64,000 nt of DNA from Sphingomonadales bacterium (GCA_017309275.1 JAFKLT010000038.1:33030-97029); one strand, 5' to 3'; shown: positions 18,719 to 27,424, counted from the stretch's first letter. Translations and numbers: made by a program. The notes: generated by a model not told the origin, from the letters alone.

Positions 18719-18958
18719 CTATTTCCGCATGGTCGAAGGTTGCAGGACGATCGGAAAAAGATCCGGCTCCGAAACATCGATCGCGAACTCCTCGGCGCGC
18801 ACACGCGGGTCGATCGCACTCGCCGGCTCGCTGTCGCGCCAAGAGAAACAGCAGGCCGTGCAGCGATGGATTGTCCAAATCGTTTTCTCGCCATCGACGC
18901 CGCGGAAATCAGGGATCGAAGCGTCGGAGCCACATCGCGGGCAATGGGGTGCAGTCAT
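18719..18958 (-). CDS. hydroxyarylic acid decarboxylase subunit D (VdcD/BsdD-like)
   Basis: A 79-residue zinc-ribbon protein with Cys6-x2-Cys9 in HCPRCGSD and Cys33-x2-Cys36 in HRCTACCFSWR, followed by SEPASAIDPRVR. This matches the small D subunit of vanillate, 4-hydroxybenzoate and phenol-forming decarboxylases (VdcBCD, BsdBCD, ShdBCD), whose D protein supports subunit C by an unclear mechanism. It overlaps the UbiD-family C subunit gene by four bases, and the B subunit is encoded at 24049, so all three components are in one operon. The short length is normal for this family. Confidence 0.85.
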   Translation of the reverse strand: MTAPHCPRCGSDASIPDFRGVDGEKTIWTIHRCTACCFSWRDSEPASAIDPRVRAEEFAIDVSEPDLFPIVLQPSTMRK

Positions 18959-20433
18959 AGCGTCTCGCCTCGTTGCATCGCCTGGATCCGTTTGCCGAGG
19001 TCATCGATAGTCTGGCCGGTGGGCGGGGTGACCAGATGTGCCTCGCCCACCGGATCGGGCGGGAGATAGCTTGTTGCGTCGATAATCAGATGGTGCCCCT
19101 TCCCCGGCGTCACGGCAGCGGGGTCGATCGGGACCATCGCCATGTTCGGCAGGACGATGATGTCCTCCGCGCGCGTCCGGGTCGACAGGGCCCACATGAC
19201 CTGGTTGAGATCGAAGGGATCGATATCGCCATCGACCATGATCAGATTTTTCAGATACATGAGGCCATGGGGCGTACCAAGCGCGCGGAGCGCCACGGAT
19301 TTTGCGAAGCCCGCCATCCGGTTCTTGACCGCGATGATCGCTGTCAGTCCGTGCTGGTACAGCGCATTCACCGCGGTGACTTCGGGAAAGGTCTGGCGCA
19401 ACTGTGCATAGATGGGCGCCGACGTATGAAGACCGATCAACGTGTCGTGCTCCGTCCAGCCACGACCGATGTAGATATTCTCGAATATAGGGTTCTTTCG
19501 GTGCGAGACGGCGGTCACCTTGAAGACAGGGGCGCGTCGCACGCCGCTGTAGGATCCTGGGAATTCACCGAACGGCCCTTCGAAGACGCGCTCACCAAGC
19601 TGGAGCTCGGCTTCGATGACGATCTCGCTATCCGCGAGGATGTCGATACCGTTGCCGGAATTCGTCAGCCGGATCGGCGCTCCCATCATCGCCGAGGCAT
19701 AAGCATATTCGGACTCGTCGTAGCCGATTGGTGTTGCTGCGAACAACGCGACGCCGGGATGGTTGCCGAGCATGACGGCGATCTTGAGCGGCAGGCCTTC
19801 GCGTTCCGCTGCGAGGATCTGGCGTCCCATGTCATGCGACGGGATCGTCATCAGGCTGAAGCGATCGGGACCCTGGATCTGAAGCCTGTAGATGCCGACA
19901 TTCTGCTTGCCGAAATTTTCCGGATCCAACGGATCGCGCGAAGCCACCGACGCCTTGGCCAAATAGAAACCCCCGTCAAACTCGTTGATGCGATACACGG
20001 GCAGCAGGTCGTAGAGATTGATATTCTCCTCGTGCCGGCACTCATGGACAGGCGCCTGCCCCTCGGAAACGCGGCTGATCTGGGCAGAGGCATCGCCCCA
20101 GCGCCCGGCTATGTCGAAGAACATATCCCGGATTGTGGTGCCTTTTGGCTGACCCAGGAGCAGCGCGATATTATCCCAAGAGCCGTGCACCCCGACAACC
20201 GTGCGTTTCCCGGGGTAGCCCGCTATATTGTCGAACAGGATCGCAGGAGCATGGTTGACATCGCGCGAGGCGGCCACGGCAATGTTGCGCAGGTCGGGCT
20301 CGGGCATGATCCGGTCCGTCCAGGTAATGGCCTGCCCATATTCTTCGAGGAGCTCCAGAAAATCGCGCAGCGATCCGACGCCTCTTGCGCGATCGGCGAG
20401 GTTGGCGCGAATGGATGACTTTCCTTGAGACAT
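18955..20433 (-). CDS. UbiD-family hydroxyarylic acid decarboxylase, subunit C
   Basis: Prenylated-FMN-dependent non-oxidative decarboxylase of 492 residues, acting on 4-hydroxybenzoate-type acids (vanillate, 4-hydroxybenzoate) to give the phenol. Seen: LRDFLELLEEYGQ at the start, VHECRHEENINLYDLLP, the active-site stretch GPFGEFPGSYSG (about 300-311) and MWALSTRTRAEDI (about 414-426), all typical of UbiD. The start at 20433 is chosen because ATG overlaps the stop of the aldehyde dehydrogenase gene; the longer frame adds no domain. Together with subunits B and D it would remove the carboxyl group made by the dehydrogenases in the same operon. Confidence 0.9.
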   Translation of the reverse strand: MSQGKSSIRANLADRARGVGSLRDFLELLEEYGQAITWTDRIMPEPDLRNIAVAASRDVNHAPAILFDNIAGYPGKRTVVGVHGSWDNIALLLGQPKGTTIRDMFFDIAGRWGDASAQISRVSEGQAPVHECRHEENINLYDLLPVYRINEFDGGFYLAKASVASRDPLDPENFGKQNVGIYRLQIQGPDRFSLMTIPSHDMGRQILAAEREGLPLKIAVMLGNHPGVALFAATPIGYDESEYAYASAMMGAPIRLTNSGNGIDILADSEIVIEAELQLGERVFEGPFGEFPGSYSGVRRAPVFKVTAVSHRKNPIFENIYIGRGWTEHDTLIGLHTSAPIYAQLRQTFPEVTAVNALYQHGLTAIIAVKNRMAGFAKSVALRALGTPHGLMYLKNLIMVDGDIDPFDLNQVMWALSTRTRAEDIIVLPNMAMVPIDPAAVTPGKGHHLIIDATSYLPPDPVGEAHLVTPPTGQTIDDLGKRIQAMQRGETL

Positions 20434-21896
20434 CAGTGTGCTCCCCCAACGGCCGCGTCGGTCTGGATGCTCACCCATTTCCACTCGGTCATGATTTCAA
20501 GATCGGCCTCGGTGCCCTCGCGGCCAAATCCGGAAGCCTTGGAACCGCCGAACGGCACGTGAGGCTCGTCGTGCAACGTGGGCGCGTTGACATGGACCAT
20601 CCCGGACTCGATTTCGCGAGCGAACCGAAGCGCCTTGTCGATGTCGCGCGTGAAGATCGCGGCGCTCAGGCCATATTCGGTGTCGTTGGCAAGCCGGAGG
20701 GCTTCATCGAGGTCATCGAACGGATAGAGCGACGTGACCGGCCCGAAGGTTTCCTGGGCCGCTACCTCCATCCCGGGCTGGACACCGGAGAGGATGGTCG
20801 CATGGCACACATGGCCCGTCCATTCGCCCCCGGCGAGTATTTCGGCTCCCTTGCCGCGGGCGTCATCGATATGCTGCCGCACGCGCGCGCGCTGACGCCC
20901 GGAAATGATAGGACCCAGCATCGTTGCGGGATCGCGCAGATCGCCGGATGAGAGTTTCGCAGCTGCAGCAGCGAAAGCCTTGGAGAACCGGTCGAAGATC
21001 GGACGTTCGACATAGATACGCGACGCCCCCATGCACACCTGGCCCTGATACATGAAGATGCTGAAGATCGCGGCCGCCACGGCCTTTTCGATGTCGGCGT
21101 CGGCGCAGACGACGAGAGGACTCTTCCCGCCGAGTTCGAGGGTATATTTCTTGAAGCCTTCAGCTGCGATGCGCGCGATATGCCGCCCGACCCGGGACGA
21201 GCCCGTGAAGGTGATCGCGCGAACCTTGGGATGGCCAGTAAGCGCATCGCCGATTTTGGCGCCGTCCCCATATACAATGTTGAACAGGCCTTCGGGCACG
21301 CCTGCTTCCTCCCAGAGGCGCGCGAGTTGATCGGCCACGCGCGGTGCCGCTTCCGACGGAAGCAGGACGAAGGCATTGCCCGTCGCGAGCGCCATGGCCG
21401 ACTGCTTGATCCCCTTGATCAGCGGGACGTTGAACGGCGTAATGCCGGCAACGACTCCGACCGGTTCGCGAAAACTCATGCTGACGCGGCCGGGCGCATC
21501 GGATGGAATAGTCTCGCCGCGAATGCGCCGGGGAACGCCTGCGGCCGCGCGCAAGAAGCTCGTGGCGAACCGGGTCTCGAAACCGGCCTTTGCGATCGGC
21601 GAGCCGATTTCATCAACGAGCGTGTCGGCAAATTGCGATGCGTCACGCTCCATGAGAGCCGAAGCCTTTATCATCCATCCCTCGCGCGCGGCTGCGGAAA
21701 GGTCGCGGTTCCGGCGATAGGCCGTGTCGGCCGCCTCAACTGCTCGATCGACGTCGGCCGGAGTCCCGGCAGCCGCCCGGGAATAGAGACTGTCGTCAAT
21801 CGGGTTCAGGCTTTCGAAATAAGCGCCGTCGCCAGGGGCAACCGGTGACCCGCCGATCCAGTGGTCAAGCCCCCTCACTTCGTCCTTACGCATCAT
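20433..21896 (-). CDS. NAD(P)-dependent aromatic aldehyde dehydrogenase
   Basis: A 487-residue aldehyde dehydrogenase close to the vanillin/salicylaldehyde dehydrogenase group. Seen: GVVAGITPFNVPLIKG, catalytic Glu in LELGGKSPLVV and catalytic Cys in YQGQVCMGASR, and EEFGPV-type end motif AQETFGPVTSLYPF. The tandem ATG ATG start follows CAGGAG. Within the operon it would oxidise the aldehyde made by the PchF-like dehydrogenase to the benzoate-type acid for UbiD-type decarboxylation. It could also serve the NahE-like aldolase product (a salicylaldehyde). Confidence 0.9.
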   Translation of the reverse strand: MMRKDEVRGLDHWIGGSPVAPGDGAYFESLNPIDDSLYSRAAAGTPADVDRAVEAADTAYRRNRDLSAAAREGWMIKASALMERDASQFADTLVDEIGSPIAKAGFETRFATSFLRAAAGVPRRIRGETIPSDAPGRVSMSFREPVGVVAGITPFNVPLIKGIKQSAMALATGNAFVLLPSEAAPRVADQLARLWEEAGVPEGLFNIVYGDGAKIGDALTGHPKVRAITFTGSSRVGRHIARIAAEGFKKYTLELGGKSPLVVCADADIEKAVAAAIFSIFMYQGQVCMGASRIYVERPIFDRFSKAFAAAAAKLSSGDLRDPATMLGPIISGRQRARVRQHIDDARGKGAEILAGGEWTGHVCHATILSGVQPGMEVAAQETFGPVTSLYPFDDLDEALRLANDTEYGLSAAIFTRDIDKALRFAREIESGMVHVNAPTLHDEPHVPFGGSKASGFGREGTEADLEIMTEWKWVSIQTDAAVGGAH

Positions 21897-21926
21897 GAAT
21901 CTCCTGGGAGCGTGGGTCGCGTGGCA

Positions 21927-23480
21927 TCAGGGACGCGCCGACTTCGGCCATATGCCCTGCTTTCCGGGCGAAAGAATGCCGTTGGGATCGAGAGCGTCCT
22001 TCAGGCGGTGATGGAGATCCCAAAGCGCCCCGTCGTTGTAACGATAGGTTCCAGCAATCTGGTCCATGAAGGCGAGATGAGTACGATATTCGCCGAACCC
22101 CGCCGCCGCGGCCTCATCCACCAGGAGACTGAAGAGATCGTGGGCGCTCTTGCGCATCGTTTCATCGGCCCGATTGTACATGATCATCAAAATGTGATGC
22201 ATGTCCCGCCAGCCGACCAGAAACTCCCCGATGTAGTCGAAGCCGAATTCGTGGCAGCGTTTCTTGATCAGATTATATTGAGCCAAGGCTTCCGCCCCGT
22301 CGGGCGCGGAAATCGGGGAAAAGTTGACGTGTCCCCCTCCGCCGATCCAGTTCATGATGCTGAACTCGGTCATATTGGGTTCGCCGCGCATGAGCTTAAC
22401 GCGATAATCCCACGCAGGATCATTCTCGCGCGCGAAGTGGAACTTGGCGCCCGGAATGTTGCTGAATGCCTCCTCGATCAATTTCCAATTATTCTCGATC
22501 ATGGGCGGTGGTCCGTAGAGGGCGCCGTAATAATTCCACATCCCGAGATTGAGGTCCGCGGCGATCTTCGTCCGGATCGACGGCGGGAGCGGCCCCTTGC
22601 CGTCATAATAATGTCGCCGCGTGGTCTTCGCCGAGGCCTCCCACAATAGGTCGACCGCGACCGCTGCGTTAGGGATCACCTGATTCACCTTGAGCGGGCG
22701 CGTGATCTCGAAAATCTGCTCGAGATCCTCTTCGCGTGGAAAGGTGATCATGAACGGCTTGTAACCGGGCGGCTCCGGCATCAGCCAGATGCCGAGTTTG
22801 GTGACGACGCCGAAATTCGACTGGGTGAACATGCCATCGAACTGCGGTCCGAGCCCATGTTTGCTGATCTGCCAATGCTTGCTGTTAGAGATGCCTCCCT
22901 GGCCCGTGCGAACGACCTGGCCATCGGCAAGCACAACTTCCATCCCGCATTGCATAATGAAGTGATCGCCATAGGGCGTGTAGCCGGCGCCATGCTCGAG
23001 CGCGTTCCCCATGACGCCGCCCCAGGCGGGCGCTGCCGGATCGATCCACAATTTGCTGCCGATCCGCTGCAGGTGGCGATAAAGCTGCATGTAGGAAACG
23101 CCCGGCTCGACCAGCGCATATCCATATTTTTCGTTGACTTCGATGATCCGGTTCATCCGTTTCAGATCGAGGACAAGATATCCGGATTTGCGGGGTGCCG
23201 GCCCGCCATATGCGAAGTTCCGTCCAGTCCCGATGGTCCAGATCGGCAATCGGAAGCTGTTGGCGATGGCAAGGATCCGCTGCACCTGTTCGACGCTTTC
23301 CGGAGCGACGGCGGCAGAAGGAAGCAGAGTGCCATCGGCAAGCGGCGAATACGCGTCGCGGTAAGTCGACAGCGGAAGCTCGTCGACGAAAACCCAGGTT
23401 TTGCCGACGACGCCTGCGAGTTCATCGAGGGCCCGTGAAAAGTCGGCCGCCGCAATTCCCTCGGGCAGCGGCGGCCTCAC
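21927..23480 (-). CDS. pchF: 4-cresol dehydrogenase-like flavoprotein (PchF family)
   Basis: FAD-dependent dehydrogenase of 517 residues, the family's usual length (about 520), that oxidises para-alkylphenols via a quinone methide to the benzyl alcohol and aldehyde. Seen: intact FAD loop GTGRNFAYGGPAPRKSG (84-100), GVMGNALEHGAGYTPYGDH (about 150-168), SNFGVVTKLGIWLMPEPPG, and the C-terminal YRTHLAFMDQIAGTY ... KDALDPNGILSPGKQG characteristic of PchF. The cytochrome c at 16881 is the likely electron acceptor. Cytoplasmic synthesis without a visible signal peptide is common for PchF, which is thought to be assembled with its cytochrome partner. Confidence 0.9.
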   Translation of the reverse strand: MRPPLPEGIAAADFSRALDELAGVVGKTWVFVDELPLSTYRDAYSPLADGTLLPSAAVAPESVEQVQRILAIANSFRLPIWTIGTGRNFAYGGPAPRKSGYLVLDLKRMNRIIEVNEKYGYALVEPGVSYMQLYRHLQRIGSKLWIDPAAPAWGGVMGNALEHGAGYTPYGDHFIMQCGMEVVLADGQVVRTGQGGISNSKHWQISKHGLGPQFDGMFTQSNFGVVTKLGIWLMPEPPGYKPFMITFPREEDLEQIFEITRPLKVNQVIPNAAVAVDLLWEASAKTTRRHYYDGKGPLPPSIRTKIAADLNLGMWNYYGALYGPPPMIENNWKLIEEAFSNIPGAKFHFARENDPAWDYRVKLMRGEPNMTEFSIMNWIGGGGHVNFSPISAPDGAEALAQYNLIKKRCHEFGFDYIGEFLVGWRDMHHILMIMYNRADETMRKSAHDLFSLLVDEAAAAGFGEYRTHLAFMDQIAGTYRYNDGALWDLHHRLKDALDPNGILSPGKQGIWPKSARP

Positions 23481-24052
23481 CGCGTTTCTCCGGCAAGCCG
23501 AAAGGCCCAGGTCACAAGTAGGCCGGGGCTATTCGAGGCGAGTGCACATTCCCCCGAAATGCACGCGGCCCGGCGCGGTGATGATTTGTGGCCGTCCAGC
23601 TCATCGCGAACTTTCTGCGCAACGACGGCGGGCCAAGTATATTGCGGGAGCGCGCCCAAGCCGGGGGCGGCGCCGATGCGGTGTGTCCAGCGGCCCGCCT
23701 CATAGGAATGTTCCCATCGAAGCAAAGGCTCCGCTCCACTCTCGATGAGCAACTGGGCCGCAATCATTGCAGCGGGGTCGGAGGTCAGGCCTGCAATCAC
23801 CTGCGCGCCGCGGGGCCAGTCGCCAAGCAACTCATCCAGCCCGCTTCCGACATCCAGCGCGAGAGACTTTTTCGAAGACGATATGAGGGACGCGGCAAAA
23901 CGCTCGCTTTCCTCAACCCTTGGCTGGCTGACGACGAGAACGGCCTCTTCGTCCGCCGCACTTCCTGACCGGAAGCGGGAGGCTCCAACCAGACCCGCGC
24001 AAAAAACCCCGGCGCCCAATAGCTCCCGGCGCATCAGCACTGCCGCCATCAA
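23477..24052 (-). CDS. hypothetical exported protein in alkylphenol operon
   Basis: A 191-residue protein I do not recognise. It begins MMAAVLMRRELLGAGVFCAGLVGASR, an Arg-Arg pair followed by a hydrophobic core, so a Tat or Sec signal peptide is likely. The rest is soluble with no cysteine pairs or repeats that suggest a cofactor. It overlaps pchF downstream (ATGA) and ubiX upstream (ATGA), so it is translated with them. Periplasmic location would match that of the cytochrome c, and a role in assembling or delivering the flavoprotein-cytochrome complex is possible but is a guess. Confidence 0.65.
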   Translation of the reverse strand: MMAAVLMRRELLGAGVFCAGLVGASRFRSGSAADEEAVLVVSQPRVEESERFAASLISSSKKSLALDVGSGLDELLGDWPRGAQVIAGLTSDPAAMIAAQLLIESGAEPLLRWEHSYEAGRWTHRIGAAPGLGALPQYTWPAVVAQKVRDELDGHKSSPRRAACISGECALASNSPGLLVTWAFRLAGETR

Positions 24053-24672
24053 ATTGTCCTTTCCGATTTATCCGCCTGCGCCAGAGGCATCACTTCTGCG
24101 CCCTTCAGTCCGGTCCATCGGCGATCGGCGGCCCGATGGATGCCGAACTGGTCGAGGACCCGGATGCAGCTATGGTCGACGATTTCGTCGATCGACGATG
24201 GCCGAGCGTAGAACGCCGGGACGGGTGGGAAAATTATCGCCCCCATTTCGGTACAGGCTGCCATGTTTCGAAGATGGGCAAGGTTCAGGGGCGTCTCTCG
24301 CACCATGAGCGTTAATGGACGACGCTCCTTGAGCATGACGTCGGCAGCTCGGGTGATCAGATTGTCGGAGAGCCCATTGGCGATCGCCGCAAGGGTGCGC
24401 ATGGAGCAGGGCGCGACAATCATGCCGTCACAGAGAAACGATCCGCTCGCGATACTGGCGCCGACATTCCGTATGTTATGAACCACGTCAGCCGACGCTT
24501 CAAATTTTTTCAGCGTTAGCGGCAGTTCCTCGCGGATGTTGAGCACGGCTGCCTGGGAGACCACGAGGTGCGTTTCGCAGCTCGGATCTTCACGCAGCAT
24601 TTCCAGCAGACGCAGACCGTAGATTGATCCTGTCGCGCCGGTGATCGCGATCACGATCTTTTGCAACGTCAT
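24049..24672 (-). CDS. UbiX-family flavin prenyltransferase, decarboxylase subunit B
   Basis: Makes prenylated FMN for the UbiD-type subunit. The 207-residue protein starts at 24672 (MTLQKIVIAITGATGS); the frame is open upstream but those codons precede the FMN-binding strand. Seen: ITGATGSIYGLRLLEML, SGSFLCDGMIVAPCSMRTLAAIA, LITRAADVMLKERRPL and VRETPLNLAHLRNM, the complete UbiX pattern. It is the first gene of the eight-gene operon; a CATTG-NN-CAATG-type operator lies about 100 bases upstream of the start. Pairing with subunits C and D in one operon identifies the VdcBCD/BsdBCD type rather than the ubiquinone pathway enzyme. Confidence 0.9.
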   Translation of the reverse strand: MTLQKIVIAITGATGSIYGLRLLEMLREDPSCETHLVVSQAAVLNIREELPLTLKKFEASADVVHNIRNVGASIASGSFLCDGMIVAPCSMRTLAAIANGLSDNLITRAADVMLKERRPLTLMVRETPLNLAHLRNMAACTEMGAIIFPPVPAFYARPSSIDEIVDHSCIRVLDQFGIHRAADRRWTGLKGAEVMPLAQADKSERTI

Positions 24673-24769
24673 CGCCCCCGCCGGCGGAGGCCGCCTGTAT
24701 CCGGTCGATTCGGCACTAGCATAGCCCGCTCCCGATTTCCTATTTGGACACAGCATACAATCCGTTGCT

Positions 24770-24781
24770 TATTGTGCAAGG
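24770..24781. promoter_or_regulatory. operator-like site upstream of ubiX operon
   Basis: TATTGTGCAAGG matches the island palindrome CATTGTGCAATG at 10 of 12 positions, with the core ATTGTGCAA exact. It lies 98 bases before the subunit B start and just downstream of the HpaI gene's stop, so it is positioned to control the eight-gene alkylphenol/decarboxylase operon. Confidence 0.5.
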
Positions 24782-24805
24782 CCAAAACCGGCGCGCGGAT
24801 CGCGG

Positions 24806-25576
24806 TCACTGGCGGAATCGATCGAGCAGCCCGCGTGCCGCATCGGCGAGGGCGAACGCATCTATTCCGACAGCGACGAAGCTTGCGCCGCCGGCGAGAT
24901 GTGCATCGAGAAGCGCGAGATCGCGCGACAGAATTCCCGCTGGCTTTCCCGCGGCAAGGATGCGGGACAACGCGCCCATCGTGAGCTCGCGCACCCGCTC
25001 CCGGTTGGCGCTTCCCAAGAGCCCGGCCGACGCTGCCAGATCGGCTGGACCGATGAACAGCGCGTCGATCCCGTCGACGCCGGCGATTGCTTCGATATTC
25101 TCGACACCCTGAATCGTCTCGATTTGCGCAATCAGACAAAGCCGCTCGTTGGCATCGGCAACATGGGTCGCAATGCCGCCCCAGCGCGATGCCCTTGCAC
25201 CGCCGATGCCTCGGCTGCCCGATGGGGGGTAGCGGCATGCTTCGACCAACCGGAAGGCCTGCTCAGCCGTTTCGACCATCGGAACCATGAGGGTCGTCGC
25301 TCCCAAGTCGAGGATTTGACGGATCGCGACGGGGTCTGATGAAGGCACGCGCACGACGGCAGCGCAGGGCGGGCAGGACGCTATTGCCCGCAATTGCTCG
25401 ATTATCCCGGGCAGAGTTTGCGGTCCGTGCTCGGCATCGACAAGGAGCCAGTCGAACCCCAGTCCGGCGCAGATTTCGGCGATGTCGGCGTTCGCCAGCG
25501 CCAGCCAGAATCCCATCTGCGTCCGCCCTTCGGCGAGCGCGACTTTGAAATGGTTGGGAGGATTTGCTGACGACAT
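24806..25576 (-). CDS. hpaI: HpcH/HpaI-family aldolase
   Basis: Class II metal-dependent aldolase of 256 residues that cleaves 4-hydroxy-2-oxo acids to pyruvate and an aldehyde; the type enzyme splits 4-hydroxy-2-oxoheptanedioate to pyruvate and succinic semialdehyde. Seen: GFDWLLVDAEHGPQTL, VVRVPSSDPVAIRQILDLG, MVPMVETAEQAFRLV, YPPSGSRGIGG, and metal ligands in IAQIETIQGV and LFIGPADLAAS. Start at 25576 follows the stop of the HpaH gene by one base. It forms a two-gene operon with hpaH, opposite a C-C hydrolase, all under the same operator class. Confidence 0.88.
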   Translation of the reverse strand: MSSANPPNHFKVALAEGRTQMGFWLALANADIAEICAGLGFDWLLVDAEHGPQTLPGIIEQLRAIASCPPCAAVVRVPSSDPVAIRQILDLGATTLMVPMVETAEQAFRLVEACRYPPSGSRGIGGARASRWGGIATHVADANERLCLIAQIETIQGVENIEAIAGVDGIDALFIGPADLAASAGLLGSANRERVRELTMGALSRILAAGKPAGILSRDLALLDAHLAGGASFVAVGIDAFALADAARGLLDRFRQ

Positions 25577-25577
25577 G

Positions 25578-26378
25578 TCAGACAAACCGCATCGCGATCG
25601 AGCCGAGCCTGCCATAATCCGCAGATATCACGTCGCCGCGCGACACAGGGACCGGGCGGGTAAAAGAACCGCCCAGCAGGATTTCGCCCGCCTGCAACTC
25701 TTCTCCCCACTGCGACAAGCGATTTGCCAACCACGCGACCCCTCGCGCTGGATGGTTTAGCACGCCAGCCGCAATTCCTGTTTCCTCGATGACGGCATTG
25801 CGAGATAATATGGCGCCGGCCCATCGCAGGTCGATGGCGTCCGGCCGGATGGGCCGGCCGCCGAGGACGATCCCGGCATTCGCCGCGTTGTCGGCAATCG
25901 TATCCTGGATTTTCCGGGCGCTGCCGGTCTCCGCGTCGATCGGCTGAACGCGGCTGTCGATGATCTCCACGGCGGGCACTACATATTCAGTGGCAGCGAG
26001 AACAGCCCGTGTCGTCACATCGGGACCACCCAGCGGCCGGGAGAGAATGAAGGCCAATTCGACTTCGACCTTCGGATTGATGAAGCGATCGATGGGAATT
26101 TCGCTCCCCTCCTCGAACGCCATGTCATCGAGCAACGTGCCATAGTCGGGCTCGGTGATACCAGCAGACGCCTGCATCGCACGCGATGTCAGACCAATCT
26201 TGCGGCCAATGGACCGACGTCCCGCCGCCTTCTTGAGCTCAACCCACGCGCGGGCGATGCGATATCCATCTTCTATCGTCATCTGAGGGAAGCGAAGCGA
26301 CAGCTGCCGGACGGGTGTTTGGCTCGCCTCGGCGACATCCAGTTCACGCGCGAGCGATGCAACAGTCTCGTCGTCCAT
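25578..26378 (-). CDS. hpaH: HpaH-like 2-oxohept-3-enedioate hydratase
   Basis: Fumarylacetoacetase-fold, metal-dependent hydratase of 266 residues. From family knowledge it resembles E. coli HpaH more than the MhpD/DmpE hydratases: seen [47 protein letters not shown]-type motif [36 protein letters not shown] and [10 protein letters not shown]. The start at ATG 26378 has GGGGAG nine bases upstream; a GTG at 26399 is an alternative. HpaH hydrates the dienoate formed after ring fission and passes it to HpaI. Substrate in this island is probably a dicarboxylated chain. Confidence 0.9.
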   Translation of the reverse strand: MDDETVASLARELDVAEASQTPVRQLSLRFPQMTIEDGYRIARAWVELKKAAGRRSIGRKIGLTSRAMQASAGITEPDYGTLLDDMAFEEGSEIPIDRFINPKVEVELAFILSRPLGGPDVTTRAVLAATEYVVPAVEIIDSRVQPIDAETGSARKIQDTIADNAANAGIVLGGRPIRPDAIDLRWAGAILSRNAVIEETGIAAGVLNHPARGVAWLANRLSQWGEELQAGEILLGGSFTRPVPVSRGDVISADYGRLGSIAMRFV

Positions 26379-26419
26379 CTCGGCTACTCCCCGTCCCACA
26401 ATTGCTTATCTGGCAAATG

Positions 26420-26499
26420 CATTGCACAATGAGATATGAGAGTCCAGTCGGCAGGTCGCTAGAGTTTACAATGGACAACACGATAGCCATTGTGCAATG
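26420..26499. promoter_or_regulatory. two perfect CATTG-NN-CAATG operators in a divergent promoter region
   Basis: CATTGCACAATG (26420-26431) and CATTGTGCAATG (26488-26499) are each a perfect five-base inverted repeat with a two-base centre. One lies 42 bases before the hpaH start, the other 48 bases before the hydrolase start, almost symmetric in the divergent spacer. These are the strongest members of the recurrent operator family. Confidence 0.75.
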
Positions 26500-26546
26500 T
26501 CCAGGTCGGATGGAATGCCATCGATAAGACGGAAGGGAGAGATTTC

Positions 26547-27413
26547 ATGGGTTCGGATGTCATCCGGGAAGAGAAAATCGAAGGACGCGGGCTTACGTCG
26601 CACACGATGATCGCCGGCGATCCCAAGAAGCCTGCCATATTACTTCTGCATGGCGCCGGGCCGGGTGCGCACGCCGCATCAAACTGGCGCCACCTAATGC
26701 CCGATCTCGCCGAAAATTTCTTCGTGATCGCACCCGATCTGATCGGATTTGGCCAGTCCACCATACCGGATCCGTTCCCGGACAATGTCATGGCGTGGAT
26801 CGGTGTCCGCGTCGAACAATGCCTCGGACTGATGGACGCGCTTGAGATCGACAGCGCCCATATCGTCGGAAATTCGATGGGCGGCGCGCTGACACTGCAG
26901 CTTCTGAGCGAAACGCCCGAACGATTCGATAAGGTCATTCTCATGGGGTCGATAGGTGCCCCGGCGCCGCGGACGCCGGAGTTGGTTCGGCTGCTCTCCT
27001 TTTATTCCGATCCGCGCCCAGCGCGATATCGCCAGCTGATGCACAGCTTCGCCTATGACGCTGACAAGTTCGAAGGAATGGAAGAGATCGTATCGTCGCG
27101 CTATCAAATTGCGACCGATCCCGCTGTCATGTCCATCGCGTCGAAGATGATCGATTCGATGAAGGTCGGGATCGAAACGCTTGCAATGCCGCCGTCGATC
27201 TTGGGCAAGCTTCCGCACGACGTGCTGATTTTTCACGGCAGGCAGGACCGGATCGTCCCTCTCGATACGAGCCTCTATCTGCTTGAGCATCTCCAGCATG
27301 CCGAACTCTATGTTCTCGATAGGTCGGGACACTGGAGCCAGCTTGAGCGATGGGACATCATGCGCCCGATGCTCGAACGCCATTTTGGCGCACGCGACTG
27401 GACGACGGCCTGA
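26547..27413 (+). CDS. alpha/beta hydrolase, meta-cleavage product C-C hydrolase
   Basis: A 288-residue serine-dependent C-C hydrolase of the BphD/DmpD/ThnD group that splits ring-fission products to a dienoate and an acid. Seen: LLLHGAGPGAHAASNW oxyanion region, nucleophile Ser110 in GNSMGGAL, acid in FHGRQDRIVP and catalytic His in DRSGHWSQLE. Start at ATG 26547 follows GGAAGGGAGAG. Divergent from hpaH-hpaI, it would release a carboxylated dienoate for HpaH, the same enzyme set used for tetralin (ThnD-ThnE-ThnF) in a sphingomonad. Confidence 0.88.
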   Translation: MGSDVIREEKIEGRGLTSHTMIAGDPKKPAILLLHGAGPGAHAASNWRHLMPDLAENFFVIAPDLIGFGQSTIPDPFPDNVMAWIGVRVEQCLGLMDALEIDSAHIVGNSMGGALTLQLLSETPERFDKVILMGSIGAPAPRTPELVRLLSFYSDPRPARYRQLMHSFAYDADKFEGMEEIVSSRYQIATDPAVMSIASKMIDSMKVGIETLAMPPSILGKLPHDVLIFHGRQDRIVPLDTSLYLLEHLQHAELYVLDRSGHWSQLERWDIMRPMLERHFGARDWTTA

Positions 27414-27424
27414 GGGCCGTTGTC
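27401..27424. terminator. hairpin at end of hydrolase gene
   Basis: GACGACGGCC pairs with GGCCGTTGTC (ten pairs, one G-T) around a TGAG loop that contains the stop codon. There is no T-run. It lies between two convergent genes (hydrolase and Rieske beta subunit), so it may terminate in one or both directions. Confidence 0.5.

Noticed and set aside
24049-24672. Ubiquinone-pathway ubiX
   Set aside because: The small D subunit and UbiD partner in the same operon indicate a hydroxyarylic acid decarboxylase rather than ubiquinone synthesis.
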